NCBI GenBank assembly: GCA_045597645.1
Contig: JAZLKM010000045.1
Coordinates: 1-18,249, forward strand
Length of the DNA: 18,249 nucleotides
Direction: 5' to 3'
Source: JAKSSE01 sp045597645
GTDB taxonomy: Bacteria > Bacillota > Clostridia > Lachnospirales > Lachnospiraceae
Of this stretch, positions 5,917 through 13,438 are shown one piece after another. Positions within the stretch are counted from its first letter, which is position 1, and each line of letters opens with the position of its first letter. Under the pieces are notes generated by a model, which searched no databases, was not told the origin of the DNA, and saw only the letters and a list, made by a program, of their open reading frames with translations. The translations under genes were made by a program, and so were the position numbers.

Positions 5917-6918
5917 ATGAAGACAAAAGAAAAAATACTTCAATTATTAAAAGATAATTCGGGAACATACCTTAGCGGGCAGGATATTGCTGACTCCATA
6001 TATGTCACAAGGGCGTGTGTGTGGAAAGCTATAAAGTCGCTGCAGGAAGAGGGTTACAAAATAGATGCTGTAACCAACAGGGGATACCGCCTGATGCAGC
6101 AGTTGGATGTTATTGATGCGGATGTAATTGGCGACGGGCTGAAAGAAAACGGGATAGATATCCCGGTCTTTTATTTTGATGAGGTGGGTTCAACAAATGA
6201 TGCCTGTCAGGATTTTGCTAGAAAAATAGGAAAGTCCTGTCTTGTTATCGCCAATACTCAGACAAACGGTAGGGGGCGACGTGGGAGAAGCTTTTATTCA
6301 CCTCAGGATACTGGTTTATATTTTAGCCTCCTAATATATCCAGATCAGAAGCTGGAGCGCATAACAGATTTTACAGCCTATGCCGCTGTAGCAACGGCAA
6401 CGAGCATTGACAATGTTGTGTTTGGGGGTACAGATACCACTAAAATCAAGTGGGTCAATGACATATTTTTGCACGACAAAAAGGTGGCTGGTATTTTGGC
6501 TGAGGCACATACCTCGCTGGAGGATACTGATGATACACACGTTATTATAGGAATAGGCATAAATGTATTTTCGCCTCGTAATAGTTTCCCTAAGGAAATA
6601 AGGCAGACCGCTGGTTCAGTTATATCATTGGGAGATGGCGCTGAGAATCAAAATGTTAGAAACAGGCTTGTGATACAGACTATTTCAAGTTTATACAAGT
6701 TCTACATGGGAAATGGAGAGCAAAAATGCACCTGTCTCGATATATATAGAAAAAAGTCATTCCTGGTAGGAAGTTATGTCAAAATCAATAATTATACTAA
6801 GGAAAGCGAATACGCCTTTGTCACGGGCATATCAGATGACTATAAGCTTCAGGTAAGGTATGACGATGAAGTGACAGATGAGTTATCATCAGGAGAAGTA
6901 AGCGTGGTTAAATACTAA
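5917..6918 (+). CDS. birA: Bifunctional biotin-protein ligase / biotin operon repressor BirA
   Basis: A 333-residue protein with an N-terminal winged helix-turn-helix (residues 1-60, including Y-V-T-R-A-C-V-W-K-A-I-K and the N-R-G-Y-R-L wing) and a biotin ligase domain. The ligase motifs are G-S-T-N-D-A (91-96), the adenylate-binding loop G-R-G-R-R-G-R (118-124), K-W-V-N-D-I (178-183), K-K-V-A-G-I-L-A-E (188-196) and I-G-I-G-I-N-V. A short C-terminal SH3-like domain ends it. It activates biotin to biotinyl-AMP and attaches it to carboxylases. The DNA-binding domain implies it also represses biotin genes, most directly bioY across the shared intergenic region. The ribosome binding site is weak, so expression may be low. 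Confidence 0.95.
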   Translation: MKTKEKILQLLKDNSGTYLSGQDIADSIYVTRACVWKAIKSLQEEGYKIDAVTNRGYRLMQQLDVIDADVIGDGLKENGIDIPVFYFDEVGSTNDACQDFARKIGKSCLVIANTQTNGRGRRGRSFYSPQDTGLYFSLLIYPDQKLERITDFTAYAAVATATSIDNVVFGGTDTTKIKWVNDIFLHDKKVAGILAEAHTSLEDTDDTHVIIGIGINVFSPRNSFPKEIRQTAGSVISLGDGAENQNVRNRLVIQTISSLYKFYMGNGEQKCTCLDIYRKKSFLVGSYVKINNYTKESEYAFVTGISDDYKLQVRYDDEVTDELSSGEVSVVKY

Positions 6919-6920
6919 TA

Positions 6921-6945
6921 CGGAGATAGGACTCAGTCTTCTCCG
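6921..6945. terminator. Hairpin between converging birA and hypothetical gene
   Basis: CGGAGA (6921-6926) pairs with TCTCCG (6940-6945), and an inner GAC/GTC pairing continues the stem around a TCA loop. The T tracts are poor on both strands. It sits in the 14-bp gap and runs into the last codons of the reverse gene, so it is the only candidate shared terminator here. Confidence 0.4.
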
Positions 6946-7571
6946 CCTTTCTTGGCCTGCTTCTTCCAGTATGCATCAAACTTGCTGTTTGACTGTAGAT
7001 TGCTAGTGTGCATACGACCAACTAACTTTTCTCTAGGTATTTCCACGATGGCCTTGTGGTCTATGCCTTTCAACTTTTCGCCTATAATTTTTCGCTCATA
7101 TGCCTTATCTTTTTTGTATTTCAGCTCAAGCTTGGGATCAATCAGAGCATACTTAAGACTTAGCTTCCTCATAAACTCCTCTAACCCTTTATTTGCAAGA
7201 ACAATAAAAGAGGATGTGTTAGCGAGAAATCGGAGATAGTGAGTATAGTCGTACCCAAGCAGTATCCCGGTACAATTTTTATTTTCTTTAAATTCCCAGA
7301 ACAAATTACAGGTATCTATCTGCTTGAGGGGATCGAGGCTTCGCACAAAATCGCTCACCTCTGATTCGGTGAGTCTGTCCATAATGAACACGCGGTAGCC
7401 ATCGTAGACCCAAGACACCTTTATGTCGATGTTCTCGGCCTTGCTGCCTAGTGAACTGATTAGATTTTCCCTTAACTCGTCGACTACTACCTCATCACAA
7501 AGCCTTTCAAGTTCATTTCGGTCTGTAACCGAGCAGTCATATTCGCCATTTAGTTTAAAAATATGCGCCAT
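6933..7571 (-). CDS. Hypothetical protein (212 aa), family not recognised
   Basis: An ATG at 7571 follows GAGG by about 5 nt, which I prefer over an ATG 16 codons upstream. The 212-residue product begins M-A-H-I-F-K-L-N-G-E-Y-D-C, has no signal peptide or transmembrane segment, and is rich in charged residues. A likely folded region covers about residues 10-150, with alternating strands and helices such as V-S-W-V-Y-D-G-Y-R-V-F-I-M-D. A lysine-rich tail follows (K-Y-K-K-D-K-A-Y-E-R-K), ending K-K-Q-A-K-K-G-G-E-D. The basic C-terminus could bind nucleic acid, but no motif supports that. It converges with birA and diverges from the SDR gene, with its own promoter-like sequence. Confidence 0.7.
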   Translation of the reverse strand: MAHIFKLNGEYDCSVTDRNELERLCDEVVVDELRENLISSLGSKAENIDIKVSWVYDGYRVFIMDRLTESEVSDFVRSLDPLKQIDTCNLFWEFKENKNCTGILLGYDYTHYLRFLANTSSFIVLANKGLEEFMRKLSLKYALIDPKLELKYKKDKAYERKIIGEKLKGIDHKAIVEIPREKLVGRMHTSNLQSNSKFDAYWKKQAKKGGED

Positions 7572-7584
7572 TTTTGCCTCGTAT

Positions 7585-7624
7585 ATAGTAAAATCATAAT
7601 GAACGCATTCACAAAACATGCGTT
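7585..7624 (-). promoter_or_regulatory. Promoter and inverted repeat upstream of the hypothetical gene
   Basis: On the minus strand TTGTGA (7614-7609), an 18-nt spacer and TACTAT (7590-7585) form a plausible promoter. The perfect repeat AACGCAT (7602-7608) / ATGCGTT (7618-7624), with a 9-nt spacer, encloses the -35 element and may be an operator. No regulator is assigned. Confidence 0.4.
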
Positions 7625-7710
7625 GCGTAATTGCTGTCTAGTTTACTATTTTTACATTACAATGTCTATGCGAAATACAGCGTAAAAGCATACAAATTAA
7701 GGAGCAGAAG

Positions 7711-8640
7711 ATGAAAGCACTGATTATAGGCGGTAGCGGAGGACTCAGTAGCGTTGTGGCAAAAATGGCCATGGAAAAATATGAGGTATGGGCTGTGACC
7801 AGAGGTCAAAGGACTCTTCCCAATGGGGTAAAGGCGATAGTTGCTGACCGCAATAAGCCAGATGAGTTTAAGCAGGCACTTGCGTCTCAAGGAGAGCACT
7901 GGGATGTGGTGTTTGACTGCATCTGTATGAACGCTGAGCATGCAAGCCAGGATTTGGAGGTATTGCCAGCAGTAACTAAGCGCCTGGTAGTGGTGTCTAC
8001 TGATTCGGTATATGACCCTGAACGCAAGAATACTCCGCAGACAGAAGAAGGATTTTTCATCGAGGAGGAGGGCGATACAGCCACGGTCAGCTACGGCTGC
8101 AATAAAAGAAGGATGGAGGAGGTCTTCATCCGCGAAATGGAAAAGCAGTCGCCAGTGCTTGATATTACTCTGTTTAGACCGGGACATATCTATGGACCTG
8201 GCTTTTTGCTAGGGTGCTTTCCGGAAAATAGCAGACAGAAGGATTTGCCCGAAACAATAATCAACAGAAAAAAACTGCATTTGGTGGGCCTTGGAACTTA
8301 CCTTATCCAGCCGATTTATGTAGATGATTTGGCGCGGGTTATGATAGAATGCGTTGAACAGAAGAAAACCTACGGCAACATTTTCTGCATAGGTGGACCT
8401 AAGGCTATAGAGAACCGCAGATATTACGAGTGCATAGGGGAAGCGTTAGGCGTACCGGTGGATATAGAGGAAGTACCACTTAAAGGGTATGCGAAGGCCC
8501 ATCCTGAGTATTCAGGGCATCTGTGTCACAGAATATACGATTTGTCAAAATTGAGGGATGCAGGAATTAAGTTGCCTGACACTTCTCTTGAGGATGGAAT
8601 TAGGCGGCATTTGGTATCACTGGGATATTCTGTTAAGTAA
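7711..8640 (+). CDS. NAD(P)-binding SDR-family epimerase/dehydratase-like protein
   Basis: A 309-residue protein with an N-terminal Rossmann motif I-I-G-G-S-G-G-L-S (residues 5-13), a variant of the extended/atypical SDR G-x-x-G-x-x-G. A V-V-S-T-D-S-V-Y strand (94-101) and the catalytic pair Y128-G-C-N-K132 follow, then F-R-P-G-H-I-Y-G-P-G, a hallmark of NAD-dependent epimerase/dehydratase proteins. The substrate is probably a nucleotide sugar or other small metabolite; it cannot be told from sequence alone. AAGGAG lies just upstream of the ATG. The gene is co-directional with the ABC transporter and GH115-like genes, but a promoter-like sequence separates it from them. Confidence 0.85.
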   Translation: MKALIIGGSGGLSSVVAKMAMEKYEVWAVTRGQRTLPNGVKAIVADRNKPDEFKQALASQGEHWDVVFDCICMNAEHASQDLEVLPAVTKRLVVVSTDSVYDPERKNTPQTEEGFFIEEEGDTATVSYGCNKRRMEEVFIREMEKQSPVLDITLFRPGHIYGPGFLLGCFPENSRQKDLPETIINRKKLHLVGLGTYLIQPIYVDDLARVMIECVEQKKTYGNIFCIGGPKAIENRRYYECIGEALGVPVDIEEVPLKGYAKAHPEYSGHLCHRIYDLSKLRDAGIKLPDTSLEDGIRRHLVSLGYSVK

Positions 8641-8644
8641 CAAA

Positions 8645-8674
8645 TTGAAAAAAATACTGATAAGGCTATACAAT
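8645..8674 (+). promoter_or_regulatory. Candidate promoter of the ABC-GH115-cyclase genes
   Basis: TTGAAA (8645-8650), an 18-nt spacer and TACAAT (8669-8674) lie in the 68-bp gap before the ABC transporter gene. They suggest a separate transcript for the three genes that run to the terminator at 13041. Confidence 0.45.
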
Positions 8675-8708
8675 CGGTAGAATATTAAATCAAAGAGAGG
8701 ATTTTCTA

Positions 8709-10421
8709 ATGAAACTATTGTTAAGACTTAGTAAGGAAGCTACAAAGTATAAAGGATACTATATAGTGGCAATTCTTTCTACATTTTGCCTTACTGCAGT
8801 AAACCTTATCGCCCCCAGAGTACTTTCGTCCATGACCGGTATAGTAGAGCGTGGTATGGATGATAGCTCTATGTCGATTATTATCAGGCTGACACTGGCA
8901 CTTGCTGGCTTATACCTGCTGCGCGTGGTCTTCAGATTCCTCAGCAATTATATCGCTCACAAGGCAGCATGGCATCTGGTAGGGGATCTGCGCAGGAAAA
9001 CCTATGACAAGCTTGAGCGAATGGATCTGTCATTTTTCCATGACAAGCAGACCGGTGATCTGATGAGCCGAGTGGTAAACGATACCAGAGACTTTGAGTT
9101 ATTATATGCTCATATCATACCGGATATGATAACTAACATTGTCACCTTTCTAGGTGTTCTAATTATTCTATTAAATATCAATTGGAAGCTGGCCTGTGTC
9201 ACCTGCTTTCCGATTCCGCTTATCCTGATTTCAGGAGTGATTTTCACCAAAAAGGTCCGTCCGTTCTTCAAGATTTCTCAGAAGAAGATGGGAGAACTCA
9301 ATGGCAAGCTGCAGGATAATCTGTCCGGAATCCATGAGATTCAATCCTTTGGACAGGAGAGCTATGAGACAGAGATGGTTGATGTGAAGAACTTTGAGCA
9401 CATTAGGGCTATGCTCAAGGCTCTCAAGATTAGTGCTATTTTCCATCCGTCAGTTGAATTTGTATCATCGCTTGGAACAGTATTTATAGTATGCTTTGGC
9501 GGAATGCTGGCATACAAGGGCAATCTGTCAGTGGAGGATATAGTATCGTTTCTCCTCTATTTAAGTCTTTTCTACGCACCGATATCAGGGCTTGCAACAT
9601 TGCTGGAAAATGCACAGCAGTCCCTCGCTGGTGCTGAGCGAGTAATGCTGATCCTTGATACTCCGTCTAAAATTGTAGATAAAGAGGGAGCTGTGGAGCT
9701 GACAAACGTTGAGGGAGCGGTTGAATTTGACAATGTAAGCTTTAAATATGAAACCGGGGACGAGATACTGAAGAATATTTCGTTTAAGTGTGAGCCCGGC
9801 ATGATGGTTGCACTGGTAGGCCCTACAGGTGTTGGTAAGACTACCTTGACTCAGCTGATATCCAGATTCTACGAGCCACAGGAGGGAAGAATCCTGGTAG
9901 ACGGTCACGATATTCAGGATGTGACCCTTGAGAGCCTTAGAAAAAATATATCTCCGGTGCTGCAGGATACGTTTTTGTTCAATGGCACTGTCCGAGAAAA
10001 TATAGGCTATGCCTGCCCTGATGCTACGCAGGAGGAAATCATAGAGGCAGCTAAGGCAGCTAATATACATAATGAAATACTAAATATGCCTGATGGCTAT
10101 GATACACAGATTGGAGAAAGAGGTTTACGCCTGTCAGGAGGACAAAAGCAGCGTCTCTCAATCGCCAGAGCTATTTTGCGCAAGTCGCCTATAGTGATTT
10201 TGGATGAGGCAACAGCTTCAGTAGATGTGGAGACAGAACGCCAGATACAGCAGGCAATAAATTCAATTGCAGGAACTAAGACGATTTTTGCAATTGCGCA
10301 CAGATTATCTACTATTAGGGAGGCGGATTTAATTCTTGTCATTGAGGATGGCGAGATTGTGGAGTCCGGCAACCATGATGAGCTCATCAAAAAGGGCGGA
10401 GTATATGCTCGCATGAATTAG
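8709..10421 (+). CDS. ABC half-transporter, fused permease and ATP-binding domains
   Basis: A 570-residue exporter-type ABC protein. The N-terminal type-1 exporter transmembrane domain covers about residues 1-310, with six helices and the typical D-L-S-F-F-H-D-K-Q-T-G-D-L-M-S-R-V-V-N-D-T coupling region. The nucleotide-binding domain shows Walker A G-P-T-G-V-G-K-T-T (371-379), a Q-loop in V-L-Q-D-T-F-L-F-N-G, signature L-S-G-G-Q (475-479), Walker B I-V-I-L-D-E (495-500) and the switch His531 in A-H-R-L-S-T. All catalytic positions look intact, so it could act as a homodimer. No partner half-transporter is adjacent. The substrate is unknown (lipid, drug or glycoconjugate are all possible). It is followed 14 bp later by the GH115-like gene. 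Confidence 0.92.
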   Translation: MKLLLRLSKEATKYKGYYIVAILSTFCLTAVNLIAPRVLSSMTGIVERGMDDSSMSIIIRLTLALAGLYLLRVVFRFLSNYIAHKAAWHLVGDLRRKTYDKLERMDLSFFHDKQTGDLMSRVVNDTRDFELLYAHIIPDMITNIVTFLGVLIILLNINWKLACVTCFPIPLILISGVIFTKKVRPFFKISQKKMGELNGKLQDNLSGIHEIQSFGQESYETEMVDVKNFEHIRAMLKALKISAIFHPSVEFVSSLGTVFIVCFGGMLAYKGNLSVEDIVSFLLYLSLFYAPISGLATLLENAQQSLAGAERVMLILDTPSKIVDKEGAVELTNVEGAVEFDNVSFKYETGDEILKNISFKCEPGMMVALVGPTGVGKTTLTQLISRFYEPQEGRILVDGHDIQDVTLESLRKNISPVLQDTFLFNGTVRENIGYACPDATQEEIIEAAKAANIHNEILNMPDGYDTQIGERGLRLSGGQKQRLSIARAILRKSPIVILDEATASVDVETERQIQQAINSIAGTKTIFAIAHRLSTIREADLILVIEDGEIVESGNHDELIKKGGVYARMN

Positions 10422-10435
10422 AGCGAGGAGACTAT

Positions 10436-12409
10436 ATGACAGAGGGCTTTATAGTTGACAATGGTATAAGCATTGAGTATAGAGGCACCGACAAGCCGGT
10501 TTTAAATGCCATTGCTATTTTATACAGGGATATAAAAAATGTATGCCGGTCCAATAAGGGGAAGGGCAAGATTATACTGCGAAAGGATAGCTCATTATCT
10601 TCCGAGCAGTACACTCTGGAGGCGGATGAGAGTAAGGCGGTTTTAAGAGCTGCTGATCCGCTGGGATTCGTATATGGCCTTCTTTATATTAGCGAAAAGT
10701 ACCTAAATATACCGCCATTTTGGTTTTGGATGGAATCGAAGCTGCAACAGCAAGAGTATGCTCTCATTCCTGGTGGCATATACGAATCTAAGCCAAAGCC
10801 TATACGCTACAGAGGCTGGTTTTACAATGATGAGGTGCTGATGATGGGCTGGCCGTATAATGTGCCCAATAAAGCAGGCTGGAAAATGGCATTCGAAGCT
10901 TTGCTTAGATGCGGTGGCAATATGGCTATTCCCGGGACAGACAAGCTGGCGAGGGAAAATAGACAGCTGGCCAGTGACTATGGACTATGGATAACGCATC
11001 ACCATGCTGAACCACTTGGAGCAGAAATGTTCGCCAGAACGTATCCTGAGCTTAAGGCAGACTATTTTGAGCATCCAGACCTTTTCGAAAAGCTCTGGGA
11101 AGATGCTGTGGTAGAGCAAAAGGATATGAACGTGGTCTGGAACCTGTGCTTTAGAGGGCAGGGAGACAGGCCGTTTTGGAGTGACGATACCACAGGAGCT
11201 TACGACACAGACGAGAAACGTGGCAGAGTTATATCTGAGCTCATAAAGGTCCAGACTGAGATTGTAAAAAAATATGTAGATAATCCGGTATTTTGTACTA
11301 ACCTGTATGGCGAAATAATGGAGCTGTACGAGGCCGGATATGTGGAGCTGCCGGAGAATATCATACTGGTGAAGGCGGATAATGGCTACGGCAGGATGGT
11401 CACAAGGCGCCGTGGCAACCATAATCCCAGGGTCAATTCGATGCCAAGCCCGGCGGAGCATAGAGGGCAGGGAATATATTATCATGTATCCTTTTATGAT
11501 CTGCAGGCGGCCAATCAGCTTACAATGCAGCCTAACTCGGCGGAGCTTATAAACAGTGAACTGGATGCGGTTATCAGTAATGGCGGCACAGATTTCTGGG
11601 TAATTAACTGTTCAAATGTCAAGCCGCACACCTACTTCCTGGATTTTGCGTCAAAAAAGTGGGCGGGGGAGAGCATTACAGCTAAGCAACAAGCCGAAAG
11701 CTTCGCAGAGCAATATTTTGGAGCCGATGATAGAGTAGCATCGGCATACATGGACTTTGCAGGGATAACTCCTGTATTTGGAAAAAGTGAGGACGAGCAC
11801 GCAGGAGAACAGTTCTATGCAGAAAATATAAGATATTTTGCACACTATGTGCTGCTTGGCAGGACAGGGTGTATAGAGGAACTTCGTTGGCTCACTGGGG
11901 AGCAGAATCTGGCGGATCAGTTGAGATGTTTTGCAGATATATGCAGAGAAAAACTCGATAGGCAGAGATGCTTTTATGAGGAGGTTCCAGAGGTGGCAGT
12001 AGACCTTAAGCTCCAGGCGCTGATGCACTATTATGGAAATCTCGGGGTACAAGCTTTTCGAGATGGGTATGAAAAGCTAAAAGAGAAAAACTATGCCAAG
12101 GCTTTTTACTGTTTGGGGATGTGCGCTGAATTCTTTTCTGAAATTGATGACCAAATGAAGAAATCAGCTACAGGTATATGGCAGGGCTTTTATGATAATG
12201 ACTGCCAGGCAGACTTTAAGTTCACAGCATACCTGGTCAGAAAACTGATGGGATATGTAAGAGAGCTAGGAGATAATTCTGAACATTATGGCTGGCAGCA
12301 TGACTACGTATATGAACCCGAAGATCGGGGAGTAGCACTTATTTTGCTTACATCAAATCATGCCACTGACGAGGAAATCTATCAGGCTATGAAGAGAGCA
12401 AAGATATAG
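10436..12409 (+). CDS. GH115-like glycoside hydrolase, short and cytosolic
   Basis: A 657-residue protein that follows the outline of GH115 (xylan alpha-glucuronidase) proteins: a small N-terminal domain with G-F-V-Y-G-L-L-Y-I-S, then R-G-W-F-Y-N-D-E (126-133), a barrel with D-Y-G-L-W-I-T-H-H-H-A-E-P (181-193), R-G-Q-G-D-R-P-F-W (240-248), A-D-N-G-Y-G (314-319), G-I-Y-Y-H-V-S (346-352) and W-V-I-N-C-S-N-V-K-P (388-397). GH115 enzymes remove (methyl)glucuronic acid from xylan. There is no signal peptide, so it would act on oligosaccharides inside the cell. Members I recall are 800-1000 residues, so the C-terminal domain seems missing. The usual D-D-N-Y-G reads A-D-N-G-Y-G here. Substrate may differ from glucuronoxylan. 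Confidence 0.75.
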   Translation: MTEGFIVDNGISIEYRGTDKPVLNAIAILYRDIKNVCRSNKGKGKIILRKDSSLSSEQYTLEADESKAVLRAADPLGFVYGLLYISEKYLNIPPFWFWMESKLQQQEYALIPGGIYESKPKPIRYRGWFYNDEVLMMGWPYNVPNKAGWKMAFEALLRCGGNMAIPGTDKLARENRQLASDYGLWITHHHAEPLGAEMFARTYPELKADYFEHPDLFEKLWEDAVVEQKDMNVVWNLCFRGQGDRPFWSDDTTGAYDTDEKRGRVISELIKVQTEIVKKYVDNPVFCTNLYGEIMELYEAGYVELPENIILVKADNGYGRMVTRRRGNHNPRVNSMPSPAEHRGQGIYYHVSFYDLQAANQLTMQPNSAELINSELDAVISNGGTDFWVINCSNVKPHTYFLDFASKKWAGESITAKQQAESFAEQYFGADDRVASAYMDFAGITPVFGKSEDEHAGEQFYAENIRYFAHYVLLGRTGCIEELRWLTGEQNLADQLRCFADICREKLDRQRCFYEEVPEVAVDLKLQALMHYYGNLGVQAFRDGYEKLKEKNYAKAFYCLGMCAEFFSEIDDQMKKSATGIWQGFYDNDCQADFKFTAYLVRKLMGYVRELGDNSEHYGWQHDYVYEPEDRGVALILLTSNHATDEEIYQAMKRAKI

Positions 12410-12435
12410 CAGAGGGAAGCAGAGAGGGTATAGAC

Positions 12436-13026
12436 ATGATATATGACATTACACAGCCGCTATTTGAATGCGTTGTATTTCCTGGCGATCCAAGCCCGGT
12501 AAAGGAAGTTAAGATGAGAATATCAGATGGTGACATCTGCAATCTTACGGCGTTTTCTATGTGTGCTCATAACGGCACTCATGTGGACGCACCTTTTCAT
12601 TTCTACAAGGACGGAAAAGGTATCGATAAGGTGAGTCTTGAGAAGTTTATAGGTCCGGCATATGTTGAGGAGCATAATGGGGATGTGACAGGCGAGGACG
12701 CAGCGGCAATCCTAGAGAGAGCTTCAAGAGCATACGATGGCGCACAGCAGCGTATACTAATAAAAGGTAAGGCCACTGTTACCTACGAGGCAGCAGAGGT
12801 ATTCGCTAAGGCTCATATCGACCTTTTGGGCAATGAATCTCAGACAGTAGGGCCGGAGGACGGACCGGTTGAGGTACATCTGGTGCTGCTTAAGGAAGAA
12901 ATAGTGTTGCTTGAGGGAATCAGGCTTGGTGAAGTACCGGACGGCGCATATATGCTAAACTGCGCGCCGCTTAATCTGACGGATACAGATGGGGCTCCGT
13001 GTAGAGCGATACTTATGAATCTGTAA
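12436..13026 (+). CDS. Cyclase-family (kynurenine formamidase-like) metal-dependent hydrolase
   Basis: A 196-residue protein starting M-I-Y-D-I-T-Q-P-L, with the metal-binding signature H-N-G-T-H-V-D-A-P-F-H (residues 45-55). This motif defines the cyclase family, which includes bacterial arylformamidases and a range of amide or lactone hydrolases. The expected later acidic and His residues are harder to assign: D129-L-L-G-N-E-S-Q-T-V-G occurs where kynurenine formamidases have a D-x-x-S-x-D region. No tryptophan-degradation gene is nearby, so kynurenine is not a safe substrate guess. The operon, after a GH115-like enzyme, suggests a carbohydrate- or natural-product-related substrate. GAGAGGG lies 8 nt before the start. 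It is the last gene before a strong terminator. Confidence 0.85.
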   Translation: MIYDITQPLFECVVFPGDPSPVKEVKMRISDGDICNLTAFSMCAHNGTHVDAPFHFYKDGKGIDKVSLEKFIGPAYVEEHNGDVTGEDAAAILERASRAYDGAQQRILIKGKATVTYEAAEVFAKAHIDLLGNESQTVGPEDGPVEVHLVLLKEEIVLLEGIRLGEVPDGAYMLNCAPLNLTDTDGAPCRAILMNL

Positions 13027-13040
13027 AGAGATTGATGTAA

Positions 13041-13069
13041 ATGCGGGTGGATGGGCCCCGCATTTTTTT
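13041..13069 (+). terminator. Intrinsic terminator after the cyclase gene
   Basis: ATGCGGG (13041-13047) pairs with CCCGCAT (13057-13063), followed directly by seven T. It ends the ABC-GH115-cyclase unit. Confidence 0.9.
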
Positions 13070-13100
13070 ATAAGAAATTTAATATTTTTCAATTCACCTA

Positions 13101-13129
13101 TTGACATGATAGGCGAATGGGTGTATTGT
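13101..13129 (+). promoter_or_regulatory. Promoter of the metY-cysK leader
   Basis: A perfect TTGACA (13101-13106), 17 nt and TATTGT (13124-13129, four of six consensus). The predicted start at about 13136 gives a leader of about 300 nt before metY. A compact hairpin, AGAGGA (13140-13145) / TCCTCT (13150-13155), would form at the 5' end of the RNA. Confidence 0.65.
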
Positions 13130-13195
13130 ACATTTCAACAGAGGAAAGTTCCTCTAGGAAACGAATCAGAATCAGTAGAAAGGAGAGTAGGTACA

Positions 13196-13303
13196 ATGTT
13201 TAGAATTCATTCATCAGTTGTTGATATGATGTGTTGCTGTCGAATGCAAAGCTCCCGGGCAGAAAATGTGACTGGGTACGACAGTATGAATTGTTGTGCT
13301 TAA
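13196..13303 (+). CDS. Cys/Met-rich leader peptide (35 aa) of the metY-cysK operon
   Basis: An ATG at 13196, 10 nt after AAGGAG (13180-13185), opens a 35-codon frame. Codons 11-17 are M-M-C-C-C-R-M (13226-13246), so six of seven specify sulfur amino acids, and codons 33-35 are C-C-A before TAA. The peptide has five Cys and four internal Met in 35 residues. It resembles no domain. Its position between a promoter and a terminator ahead of cysteine and homocysteine synthesis genes marks it as an attenuation leader. The three-Cys run would stall ribosomes when charged tRNA-Cys is scarce. The frame may extend upstream to 13106, but that region lies in the promoter. Known polycysteine leaders occur in actinobacteria; I do not recall one from this group. 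Confidence 0.75.
   Translation: MFRIHSSVVDMMCCCRMQSSRAENVTGYDSMNCCA
13236..13285 (+). promoter_or_regulatory. Competing (1:2-like) hairpin in the metY-cysK leader
   Basis: CTGTCG (13237-13242) pairs perfectly with CGACAG (13279-13284), with a G-T wobble extending it. Its 5' arm overlaps the second and third Cys codons of the leader peptide and the following Arg codon. Its loop contains the antiterminator arm 13252-13261. A ribosome paused on the Cys codons would cover the 5' arm and open this hairpin. Confidence 0.5.
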
Positions 13304-13341
13304 CTCTTGAGATATATTAAGATTAGTCAAATGCCTGGGAG
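13252..13341 (+). promoter_or_regulatory. Antiterminator pairing in the metY-cysK leader
   Basis: CTCCCGGGCA at 13252-13261, inside the leader peptide frame, pairs with TGCCTGGGAG at 13332-13341 over 10 bp, with one G-U pair. The second segment is the 5' arm of the terminator, so the two structures are mutually exclusive. Confidence 0.65.
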
Positions 13342-13367
13342 TAAACTACTTTACCCTAGGCTTTTTT
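13333..13367 (+). terminator. Leader terminator (attenuator) upstream of metY
   Basis: GCCTGGG then GTAAA (13333-13345, one bulged A) pairs with TTTAC-CCTAGGC (13350-13361, one G-T wobble) around a short loop, followed by six T (13362-13367). It lies 30 nt after the leader peptide stop codon and 71 nt before metY, so readthrough is needed for operon expression. Confidence 0.85.
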
Positions 13368-13438
13368 GTTTGTCAGGGAGATTAAAACTAGCAGAGAATA
13401 ACCCAATTAACATCATCTAAAGAAAAGAGGAAAATAAA

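Noticed and set aside
7666..8187. Long reverse-strand frame (173 codons) under the SDR gene
   Set aside because: It is antisense to a gene with clear Rossmann and Y-x3-K motifs and has an unnatural composition for a protein.
10985..11485. Long reverse-strand frame under the GH115-like gene
   Set aside because: It is fully antisense to a well-supported gene, with no ribosome binding site or recognisable motif.
13106..13195. Upstream extension of the leader peptide frame to 13106
   Set aside because: The extension overlaps the -35/-10 promoter region and the 5' hairpin, while the ATG at 13196 has a proper AAGGAG.
13130..13430. T-box or SAM riboswitch in the metY leader
   Set aside because: I see no T-box sequence (AGGGTGGNACCGCG-like) and no recognisable SAM riboswitch core; the leader is better explained by the Cys/Met-rich peptide and its antiterminator.
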